In this document: positions 1 to 4,475 of the stretch, in pieces
How the letters are laid out: every line of letters starts with the position of its first letter
Numbering within the stretch: the first letter of the stretch is position 1
From: Candidatus Glassiibacteriota bacterium
Lineage (GTDB): Bacteria > Gemmatimonadota > Glassbacteria > GWA2-58-10
Assembly (NCBI GenBank): GCA_016934095.1
Contig: JAFGTO010000049.1
Location: 1-5,598, forward strand
DNA length: 5,598 nt
Direction of reading: 5' to 3'
Made by a program: the position numbers and the translations under genes
The notes under the pieces: generated by a model
The model's database searches: none
Told to the model about the DNA's origin: nothing
What the model saw: the letters and a program-made list of their open reading frames with translations, nothing else

Positions 1-1717
1 CCATCAGGCTCAGGGCCAGGTAGTAATAAGCCTCCTCGTTGTAAGGGTCGCGCTCGATGACTTTCTCCAGGAAAACGGCCGCGCTGTCCGGGCGGCCCCG
101 CTCGTAGTGGTAAAGGCCCAGGTCAAGGTTCGCAGCGGCAAGCCCGCTATCCTTAGCCAGGGCCCGGTGCAGCAGATTGAGCCCTGCGGCCGGGGACATC
201 TGCTTGAACCTGTACTCGGCTGCCAGGACCAGCTCCTCGGCGGTCATCTGTTCCACGGGTTTCTGCGGCTGCTCGAGCTGCCTGGTAAAAGGGGTGTACT
301 CTCTTTTTCCGGGGTCGTGGTCCGGCCGCTCGTAGTCAAGCAGCACGGCTCCCTGCGGGTTGGTAACAGTAACCCTCACGCCGGCCAGGCCGGCGCTGTC
401 GGCGGAGATTTTCGTGATGCTGCGGTTGAAAGGCTTGCCCGGGGCCAGGTCTGCTTCAGCCTCGAGCAGCTCGCCGCAGGCGGCCCTGACTTTCACCACT
501 GCACCCGGGACCTGGCGGTTCGCAGCCAGGCCCACCCTGAGCGAGGAATTCCTGCCCGCCGGGTCGGCCTGCACTTCGAGGCTCAGGGCCACATCGCGGC
601 TGGTGGTAGTCAGCCCGCCGATGCCCGAGACCGGGAACCACCACTCGCTCCAGCCCTCCTGCTTATGGGGAGAGAGCCACTCGTAATGGCCGTCCCAGAC
701 ATGCCTCCCGCTCTGGACCTCCATGTACGACCCCGCCCCGTCGGTATAGGCCCGCTCGAGGTTGGTGGCCCGCCTGGAGATGCCGAAAGTCCAGGTCTTC
801 ATGCCCTGGACCACCCTGCGGTCGGCCCAGCGGAAAGTCCCGCAGTCGCGGTCGAAATCATAGGCCCCCTGGAAGTCGTCATAGATGTCGATGCCGAAGA
901 CACCCAGCATGTGCTTGTTGTTCCTGATCCAACTGTAGTCCACCTCGCTGTAGAACGGCCAGTCGGCTACCTCGGAGGTGGTGTGCCCGATGGTACGGCT
1001 CATCGGGTAGATGAAGCGGGTGCCCTCTGTGGCGTGCATGCTGCCGCTTATCCAGAACATGTAGGGGTTGCGGCAGTCCCGGGCATTGTAGCAGAATACG
1101 CTCAGCTCCATGGCCGAAAGCCCGGGGACCAGCCGTGCCGAGAAGCTCACCTTCATCCGGTAGACCGGGTCGATATTGCTCATTACCAGGGACACGCTGC
1201 CGTCCCCGTGGCGCACCACCTTGTTGAACCACAGCGGCTCGTTGTAGAGGGTGATCGCGTGGCTGTCGTAGGGGCCGGTCAGCTCGATCCCGAACAGCGG
1301 GAAACAGTCTTTCATGTTGTATCCGGCCGGCTTGAAAACATCGTTGCTGTAGAATACCTCGCGGCCGCCCAGCTTGTCGTACAGCGAATAGACCCGGCCG
1401 CCGAATTCCGGCACCACGGTGATCCTCAGGTACTCGTTCTCGAGGAAAACGGCCCGGTAAGACGCCGGCTTGGGCCCGCCGGGCTTGAAAGGCCTGACAA
1501 AGGGGGCGAAAGGGTATTTCCCCTGGATGGTGGAGCTCCCGAACAGCGGCGGCTGCAGCTCTCTGCCGCTGAACTCGTAGGAGGGCAGCTCGACAGCACC
1601 CTCGTAGACCCGGACCGGCTCCGGGGCCGGCGTTTCTCCGGCCGCCGGGCGGAAACAGAGGGCCGCAAGCAGGCCGGCTATTGTAAAGACCATTATCTTC
1701 GATTTGATTCTCAGCAT
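1..1717 (-). CDS. Exported DUF5107 domain protein with C-terminal TPR repeats (partial, runs off left edge)
   Basis: I translated the minus strand from the ATG at 1717-1715. It stays open for 572 codons to the window edge, so the C-terminus is missing. Residues 1-27 form a Sec signal peptide: K5 and K7, then a hydrophobic core, with likely cleavage after A25-A26-G27. C21 is not in a lipobox because L precedes it. Residues about 87-368 match the DUF5107 pattern: an opening NEYLRITVVPEFGGRVYSLYD, a later GMKTWTFGISRRATN, then a WLSPHKQEGWSEWWFPV block ending in GIGG. The opening strand resembles galactose-mutarotase-like beta-sandwich proteins, so carbohydrate binding or processing is plausible but unproven. 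From about residue 494 helical TPR-like units appear (LDLGLYHYERGRPDSAAVFL, then a KVIERDPYNEEAYYYLA unit). The start is supported by GGAAGG five bases upstream; M9 would lose the basic n-region. The gene is divergent from the permease operon. Domain identity is fairly sure; the reaction is unknown. Confidence 0.88.
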   Translation of the reverse strand, partial: MLRIKSKIMVFTIAGLLAALCFRPAAGETPAPEPVRVYEGAVELPSYEFSGRELQPPLFGSSTIQGKYPFAPFVRPFKPGGPKPASYRAVFLENEYLRITVVPEFGGRVYSLYDKLGGREVFYSNDVFKPAGYNMKDCFPLFGIELTGPYDSHAITLYNEPLWFNKVVRHGDGSVSLVMSNIDPVYRMKVSFSARLVPGLSAMELSVFCYNARDCRNPYMFWISGSMHATEGTRFIYPMSRTIGHTTSEVADWPFYSEVDYSWIRNNKHMLGVFGIDIYDDFQGAYDFDRDCGTFRWADRRVVQGMKTWTFGISRRATNLERAYTDGAGSYMEVQSGRHVWDGHYEWLSPHKQEGWSEWWFPVSGIGGLTTTSRDVALSLEVQADPAGRNSSLRVGLAANRQVPGAVVKVRAACGELLEAEADLAPGKPFNRSITKISADSAGLAGVRVTVTNPQGAVLLDYERPDHDPGKREYTPFTRQLEQPQKPVEQMTAEELVLAAEYRFKQMSPAAGLNLLHRALAKDSGLAAANLDLGLYHYERGRPDSAAVFLEKVIERDPYNEEAYYYLALSLM

Positions 1718-1722
1718 CTGTA

Positions 1723-1728
1723 CCTTCC
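1723..1728 (-). promoter_or_regulatory. Ribosome binding site of the DUF5107 gene
   Basis: Read on the minus strand, GGAAGG lies five bases before the ATG at 1717. It supports this start over the internal ATG at 1693, which would give a signal peptide without its lysines. I see no convincing -35/-10 pair upstream of it. Confidence 0.6.
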
Positions 1729-1825
1729 CGTTTAAACTGTTTTCCCAGGCTATATCTGGATGTCCCAAAATAATTCCGCCCGCCTCAAAAGGCTCCGGCT
1801 CTCGAGAGAATCGTGTTGCCTTCCC

Positions 1826-1855
1826 TACAGGGGCGAGGCATGCCTCGCCCCTACA
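1826..1855. repeat. Palindrome 1 of the TGTAGGGGC family (core GAGGCATGCCTC)
   Basis: The perfect arms are AGGGGCGAGGCA (1829-1840) and its reverse complement (1841-1852), with no loop. The outer three bases extend the symmetry imperfectly: TAC on the left, while the right side read in reverse gives TGT. The right arm read on the minus strand is TGTAGGGGCGAGGCA, the same leading block as the copies at 1931 and 2231. Confidence 0.8.
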
Positions 1856-1930
1856 TCAGAATATTATATTGCAGTCCTTGTCCGGGTTGCCTCGCAGCCT
1901 GCCCGTTTCTGGCAAAGGAAGATCTTTCCA

Positions 1931-1960
1931 TGTAGGGGCGGTTCGCGAACCGCCTCTACG
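1931..1960. repeat. Palindrome 2 of the TGTAGGGGC family (core GGTTCGCGAACC)
   Basis: The left arm is TGTAGGGGCGGTTCG (1931-1945) and the right arm CGAACCGCCTCTACG (1946-1960). The arms pair over 1932-1959 with a single mismatch (G1936 against T1955). The outer GTAGGGGC matches palindromes 1 and 3 while the core differs, yet the core is still self-complementary. Confidence 0.8.
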
Positions 1961-1974
1961 GTAGACCAAAATGC

Positions 1975-2040
1975 ATTAATGCCCGTAGCCTGATTGTCCC
2001 ATAGCTGGCCCGCGGACTGACAATTACGGGCTTGATTAAT
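1975..2040. repeat. Large imperfect inverted repeat
   Basis: Three paired blocks occur in order: ATTAAT (1975-1980) with ATTAAT (2035-2040), GCCCGTA (1981-1987) with TACGGGC (2025-2031), and ATTGTC (1993-1998) with GACAAT (2019-2024). That gives 19 pairs around a 20-base centre, with a five-base bulge (1988-1992) and a three-base bulge (2032-2034). No T-run follows on either side, so a terminator is unlikely. It could be a small non-autonomous element, the stem of an RNA, or a remnant. The centre contains GCCCGCGGACT (2008-2018), repeated exactly at 2162-2172. Confidence 0.6.
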
Positions 2041-2048
2041 AGGTCCTC

Positions 2049-2090
2049 CGCGCTGAGTGTTAAACGTCAGGTTTGTCAGGTTCGCGGACG
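2049..2090. repeat. Copy A of a diverged direct repeat (aacgtcaggtt...cgcgg)
   Basis: CGCGCTGAGTGTTAAACGT (2049-2067) aligns with CGCGCTGTGCGTCGAACGT at 2322-2340, with 14 of 19 bases identical. CAGGTT and TTCGCGG follow, as in copy B. This copy carries an extra internal unit: GTCAGGTT occurs twice (2066-2073 and 2075-2082). The similarity appears to resume downstream at a GCCTCGCAGCC motif (2154-2164), after an insertion with hairpins. Confidence 0.6.
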
Positions 2091-2099
2091 ATAAAAATC

Positions 2100-2135
2100 C
2101 CCCTCTGCCAAGAGGGGTGCCTGCCGCAGGCAGGC
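2100..2135. repeat. Two adjacent hairpins
   Basis: The first stem is CCCCTCT (2100-2106) with AGAGGGG (2111-2117) around a GCCA loop. The second is GCCTGCC (2119-2125) with GGCAGGC (2129-2135) around GCA. On the minus strand the first stem is followed by GATTTTTATC, which resembles an intrinsic terminator, but no minus-strand gene lies close upstream for it to serve. The pair lies where copy A of the direct repeat is longer than copy B, so it may be an insertion. Confidence 0.6.
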
Positions 2136-2153
2136 GGGGTGTGTAAACGGGTA

Positions 2154-2164
2154 GCCTCGCAGCC
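2154..2164. repeat. GCCTCGCAGCC short direct repeat
   Basis: GCCTCGCAGCC at 2154-2164 is identical to 1889-1899, and a two-mismatch relative, GCCTCTTAGCC, sits at 2380-2390. The first two copies are followed by similar bases that include TTCTGG. The overlapping GCCCGCGGACT (2162-2172) also occurs at 2008-2018. Confidence 0.55.
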
Positions 2165-2230
2165 CGCGGACTTCTGGGAACAGGCACAAAGGGGCAAGGT
2201 ACAGCGGGACTAAGGCCCCGCTAACCTGGA

Positions 2231-2257
2231 TGTAGGGGCATGGCGTGCCATGCCCGT
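2231..2257. repeat. Palindrome 3 of the TGTAGGGGC family (core ATGGC/GCCAT)
   Basis: TGTAGGGGCATGGC (2231-2244) faces GCCATGCCCGTG (2247-2258) across GT. Nine perfect pairs, GGGCATGGC with GCCATGCCC, are followed by one mismatch and then partial symmetry. The TGTAGGGGC block is exact to palindrome 2, while the core is different again. Confidence 0.75.
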
Positions 2258-2321
2258 GGCTGAGTTGCTCCACAACCCCGGGCGCGGAAGAGAGACGCCG
2301 GAACCACCTCTCAACCAGGCT

Positions 2322-2354
2322 CGCGCTGTGCGTCGAACGTCAGGTTCGCGGGCG
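2322..2354. repeat. Copy B of the diverged direct repeat
   Basis: CGCGCTGTGCGTCGAACGT (2322-2340) then CAGGTTCGCGGGCG corresponds to 2049-2090 but lacks the duplicated GTCAGGTT. It is followed at 2380-2390 by GCCTCTTAGCC, the counterpart of the motif at 2154, keeping the same order over a shorter distance. Confidence 0.55.
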
Positions 2355-2409
2355 GTGTGAGTAATCTTGTCTCCAGGCAGCCTCTTAGCCCCCCTCCGGG
2401 CACGAGGGC

Positions 2410-2426
2410 CCGGGAAATTATCCCGG
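2410..2426. repeat. CCGGGA hairpin, AT-rich loop (first of two)
   Basis: CCGGGA (2410-2415) pairs with TCCCGG (2421-2426) around AATTA. The same arms with another AT-only loop recur at 2491-2512. No T-run follows, so this is not an obvious terminator. Confidence 0.6.
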
Positions 2427-2490
2427 CCGGTGAAAACCCGAGCCCTCCACCCGTCCGGAGCGAAAGTCCGGCGATTTCGGATTGCACGAT

Positions 2491-2512
2491 ACCGGGATAT
2501 AATAATCCCGGT
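2491..2512. repeat. ACCGGGAT hairpin, AT-rich loop (second of two)
   Basis: ACCGGGAT (2491-2498) pairs perfectly with ATCCCGGT (2505-2512) around an ATAATA loop. It shares its arms with the hairpin at 2410-2426. Confidence 0.65.
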
Positions 2513-2546
2513 CCCCTCATCAATCAAGTATTGCCTGCGCCGGCAG

Positions 2547-2562
2547 CCGGGCTGCAGCCCGG
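2547..2562. repeat. Perfect 16-bp palindrome CCGGGCTGCAGCCCGG
   Basis: The 16 bases are self-complementary with no loop. It shares the outer CCGGG with the two hairpins upstream and, like the TGTAGGGGC elements, has a self-complementary core (GCTGCAGC). Confidence 0.7.
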
Positions 2563-2624
2563 TACTCCCCCTGCCCACCGGTCCGCCGGAGGCGGCTTCC
2601 TTTCCGGAGTGCCCCACGCCAGGG

Positions 2625-2652
2625 TTGACACGGCCGCCTGTTTGATTACTTT
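2625..2652 (+). promoter_or_regulatory. Possible sigma70-like promoter of the permease operon
   Basis: A perfect TTGACA (2625-2630) is followed 16 bases later by TACTTT (2647-2652), which matches three of six positions of TATAAT. It faces the permease, about 150 bases upstream of its ATG. The -10 match is weak and the lineage is unknown, so this is only the best candidate I can see. Confidence 0.25.
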
Positions 2653-2760
2653 TCAGCAAGCTCATTTTCGCAGGCAGTCGTTTCCCGGCGCCGTGCTCTC
2701 CTGCAGAAACTCACGGCAAGCCGGCTGCGGAAAACGCTCTTCGAGGCTGTAAGCTGAAAA

Positions 2761-2786
2761 AATCCTCTCAATCCTGTTATCCTGTC
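2761..2786 (+). repeat. Tandem ATCCTGT-type repeat upstream of the permease
   Basis: Three consecutive units, AATCCTCTC, AATCCTGTT and ATCCTGTC, lie 24 bases before the permease ATG, in the probable 5' leader. Tandem ATCCTGT motifs occur between genes in many bacterial genomes, as far as I recall; their role is unclear. Here they could be an operator-like array or part of a dispersed repeat. Confidence 0.5.
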
Positions 2787-2810
2787 CGCAAACAGTCTCT
2801 CGGGAAAGCC

Positions 2811-4205
2811 ATGGACCCTACCGGGAAACCATCTGTCGCCGAAAGGCTCGACTCCCTCTACGAGTTCGACCGCGAGCCGGTGGCCGCAAACAAGCTGCAG
2901 GGCATCGGCAATTTCATAGGCATGTACGCCGGGGAGCATGTTGCCGGCACCGAGTTCGTGATCGGCCCGCTGTTCGTGGCGCACGGGGTCTCGGCCCCGG
3001 ACCTCTTCGGCGGCCTGCTGGTCGGCAACATCCTGGCTGTGCTGAGCTGGGCTTTCCTCTGCGCACCGATTGCGGTGCGCTCCCGCCTCACCCTCTACTG
3101 GCAGCTCCGCAAGATCTGCGGACCCTACCTGACCGCGGCCTACAGCATAGTCAACGCCCTGATGTTCTGCTTCCTGGCCGGGGCGATGATCGCGGTCTCC
3201 GCCACCGCGGTGGGCCTGACTTTCGGCATGCCCATGCCCGGGCTGGATGACATGCTGCCGAACAGCGCCAGTTGGGTGGCGGTGGTGTTCGTGGTGGGCC
3301 TGACTGTTACCGGCCTGGCGATCCTCGGCTTCGAAAAATTCGCCCATTTCTCCAAAATCTGTGCGCCCTGGATGTTCCTGATCTTCGTGGCCGCAGGACT
3401 GGCGGTGCTCCCCAGGCTCGGCTGCACCTCTTTCTGCGACTTCTGGAGAGTGGCCAACGAAAAGATCTGGACCGGGGTGCCGGTGGCCGGACAGTCGAAA
3501 TTCACTTTTTGGCACGTGATGTTTTTCGCCTGGTTCTGCAACATGGCCATGCATATCGGCATGGCCGACCTTTCGATCTTCCGCTACGCGCGCAAATGGT
3601 ACTATGGTTTCGCCAGCGCTTTCGGCATGTTCCTCGGGCATTTCGTGGCCTGGATCTGCTCCGGCATCCTCTGCGCCGCTGCCATGGGTGCGGTGGCTCC
3701 CGGACCGATAGCCTACATGGGCGCCGGTGCGGCCGGAGCAGTGTGCGTGGTGATCGCCGGGTGGACCACTGCCAACCCCACTCTCTACCGCGCCGGCCTG
3801 GCCCTGCAGGTGGCCACCCCGGACTGGAAGCGCTGGAAAGTAACCCTGGCCGCCGGGCTGGTTACCACCGCAGCCGCCTGTTTCCCGGCCATGGTAATGA
3901 AGCTGCTCGACTTCGTGGCCCTCTACGGGCTGATCCTGATGCCCATGGGCGCGGTGGTTTTCGCCGACTTCTGGCTGCTTCCCAGGCTCGGCCTGAAAAG
4001 CGGCTTTGCCGGGGACACCGGCTCGGCTTTCAGCCTGCCGGCCGCGATCACCTGGGCAGCGACCCTGGCAGCGGCGGTGCTGCTGCCCCTGGAGATCTTT
4101 TTCAAGGGACTCCCGGGGTGGTTCATCGCCGTGGCCCTCTACATCCTGCTGAGCCTGATCGTGCAGAGAACGAAAAACGCAAAAAATATTTCAGCGGAGG
4201 CTTGA
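2811..4205 (+). CDS. NCS1-family (purine-cytosine permease-like) transporter
   Basis: A 464-residue polytopic inner-membrane protein, the usual length for the nucleobase:cation symporter-1 family, which imports nucleobases, hydantoins, allantoin or thiamine-type compounds with Na+ or H+. Hydrophobic segments are roughly 31-58, 65-90, 105-138, 153-174, 182-201, 234-257, 266-295, 300-320, 344-363, 368-390, 410-430 and 435-452, consistent with 12 helices. After helix 6, ADLSIFRYARK (252-262) matches the D-x-x-R-Y-A-type signature of NCS1 proteins. GWTTANPTLYRAG (317-329), at the end of helix 8, is also typical. The N-terminal YEFDREPVAANK is the cytoplasmic lead-in. The ATG at 2811 is the first in frame after the stop at 2643-2645, and GGGAAAG precedes it closely as a weak ribosome site. 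It is the first gene of an apparent operon with a small membrane protein and a rhamnosidase. Family confident; substrate not predictable, and the glycosidase context makes a non-nucleobase substrate possible. Confidence 0.85.
   Translation: MDPTGKPSVAERLDSLYEFDREPVAANKLQGIGNFIGMYAGEHVAGTEFVIGPLFVAHGVSAPDLFGGLLVGNILAVLSWAFLCAPIAVRSRLTLYWQLRKICGPYLTAAYSIVNALMFCFLAGAMIAVSATAVGLTFGMPMPGLDDMLPNSASWVAVVFVVGLTVTGLAILGFEKFAHFSKICAPWMFLIFVAAGLAVLPRLGCTSFCDFWRVANEKIWTGVPVAGQSKFTFWHVMFFAWFCNMAMHIGMADLSIFRYARKWYYGFASAFGMFLGHFVAWICSGILCAAAMGAVAPGPIAYMGAGAAGAVCVVIAGWTTANPTLYRAGLALQVATPDWKRWKVTLAAGLVTTAAACFPAMVMKLLDFVALYGLILMPMGAVVFADFWLLPRLGLKSGFAGDTGSAFSLPAAITWAATLAAAVLLPLEIFFKGLPGWFIAVALYILLSLIVQRTKNAKNISAEA
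4196..4200 (+). promoter_or_regulatory. Ribosome binding site of the small membrane protein gene
   Basis: GGAGG lies within the last codons of the permease gene, six bases before the ATG at 4207. This strong site, inside coding sequence and right at the stop, argues that the short frame downstream is translated and coupled to the permease. Confidence 0.7.
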
Positions 4206-4206
4206 G

Positions 4207-4380
4207 ATGAGAGCCGGCGCAATCTTTTTTTCCCTGCTGGGCCTGGGCCTGACCGTGGTCCCCTCCTTTTTCGTCTTCTACCAGGCCCTGTCCTGGAAGG
4301 CCCATACCCAGCTTGTCTTTGCCGGGATGCTGCTCTGGTTCGTCTTCGCCCCGGTCTGGCTCGGAAAGCGTGCCCCCTGA
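4207..4380 (+). CDS. Small two-helix membrane protein, likely permease partner
   Basis: A 57-residue protein whose start follows the permease stop after a single base (TGA G ATG), with a strong GGAGG six bases upstream. It has a short basic start (MRAG), a first hydrophobic helix at about residues 5-25 (rich in L, F, G and V with a central VVPSFFVF), a short polar loop (QALSWKAHTQ) and a second helix at about 35-52 (LVFAGMLLWFVFAPVW), ending in the basic tail LGKRAP. The positive-inside rule puts both termini in the cytoplasm. I do not recognise a named family. Tight coupling and equal orientation suggest an accessory subunit of the NCS1 permease, comparable to small partner proteins of other secondary transporters; this is inference. 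It is short enough to be missed by gene callers. Confidence 0.75.
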   Translation: MRAGAIFFSLLGLGLTVVPSFFVFYQALSWKAHTQLVFAGMLLWFVFAPVWLGKRAP

Positions 4381-4408
4381 TGGAGACCGAGACAGAGAGC
4401 GTTTCCCG

Positions 4409-4435
4409 CCCTGGCGCCGAAGACGTGCGCCGGGG
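4409..4435 (+). other. Hairpin in the gap before the rhamnosidase gene
   Basis: CCCTGGCGC (4409-4417) can pair with GCGCCGGGG (4427-4435) as RNA, nine pairs including one U-G, around a nine-base loop. It lies in the 95-base gap between the small membrane protein and the rhamnosidase. No U-run follows, so it is more likely an mRNA-processing or stability element, or chance in GC-rich DNA, than a terminator. Confidence 0.35.
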
Positions 4436-4464
4436 TAACAATTTCACCGGAAGCTGATGCAAAC

Positions 4465-4470
4465 GGGAGG
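4465..4470 (+). promoter_or_regulatory. Ribosome binding site of the rhamnosidase gene
   Basis: GGGAGG lies five bases before the ATG at 4476 and fixes the start, giving the signal peptide at the very N-terminus. Confidence 0.75.
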
Positions 4471-4475
4471 CTGTT

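Larger units (their letters stand above)
1718..2810. other. Repeat-rich intergenic region between divergent genes, no convincing gene
   Basis: About 1.1 kb separates the start codons of the divergent DUF5107 and permease genes. Open frames exist on both strands (for example 2210-2665 minus and 2357-2752 plus). Their products are rich in Pro, Arg and Gly, resemble no family I know, overlap one another, and run through palindromes, so I do not call them genes. The content is repeats: three TGTAGGGGC-armed palindromes (1826-1855, 1931-1960, 2231-2257), an imperfect inverted repeat (1975-2040), a diverged duplication (2049-2172 against 2322-2390), adjacent hairpins (2100-2135), CCGGG hairpins (2410-2562) and an ATCCTGT tandem repeat (2761-2786). 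The promoters of both flanking operons must lie here. I see no transposase, tRNA or recognisable RNA gene. Confidence 0.7.

Noticed and set aside
107..1735. 542-residue open frame on the plus strand
   Set aside because: It is antisense to the DUF5107 gene, whose translation shows a signal peptide, family motifs and TPRs. The plus-strand product has no recognisable domain and its length reflects GC-rich codon bias.
1826..2257. CRISPR array
   Set aside because: There are only three repeats, unevenly spaced and with different cores, and no spacer-like units of constant length.
2410..2562. Intrinsic terminators
   Set aside because: The stems are strong but none is followed by a T-run on either strand, and no gene ends nearby.
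2210..2665. 151-residue minus-strand frame in the intergenic region
   Set aside because: It has no homology I recognise and crosses several palindromes. Overlapping frames of equal quality exist on the other strand (2357-2752).
1718..2810. Insertion sequence or transposase remnant
   Set aside because: No frame resembles a transposase, and no terminal inverted repeats with target-site duplications could be delimited by eye.
2646..3641. 331-residue open frame on the minus strand, rich in His, Glu and Gly
   Set aside because: It lies antisense to the permease gene, has no family resemblance, and its skewed composition is what the reverse of hydrophobic GC-rich codons produces.
3272..4210. 312-residue Arg/Gly-rich frame on the plus strand
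   Set aside because: A frame-shifted reading of the permease gene, which is intact over its full length in the proper frame.
4380..4457. 25-codon frame overlapping the stop of the small membrane protein (TGATG)
   Set aside because: There is no ribosome site at proper spacing, the composition is polar and low in information, and it covers the hairpin. A leader peptide is possible but unsupported.
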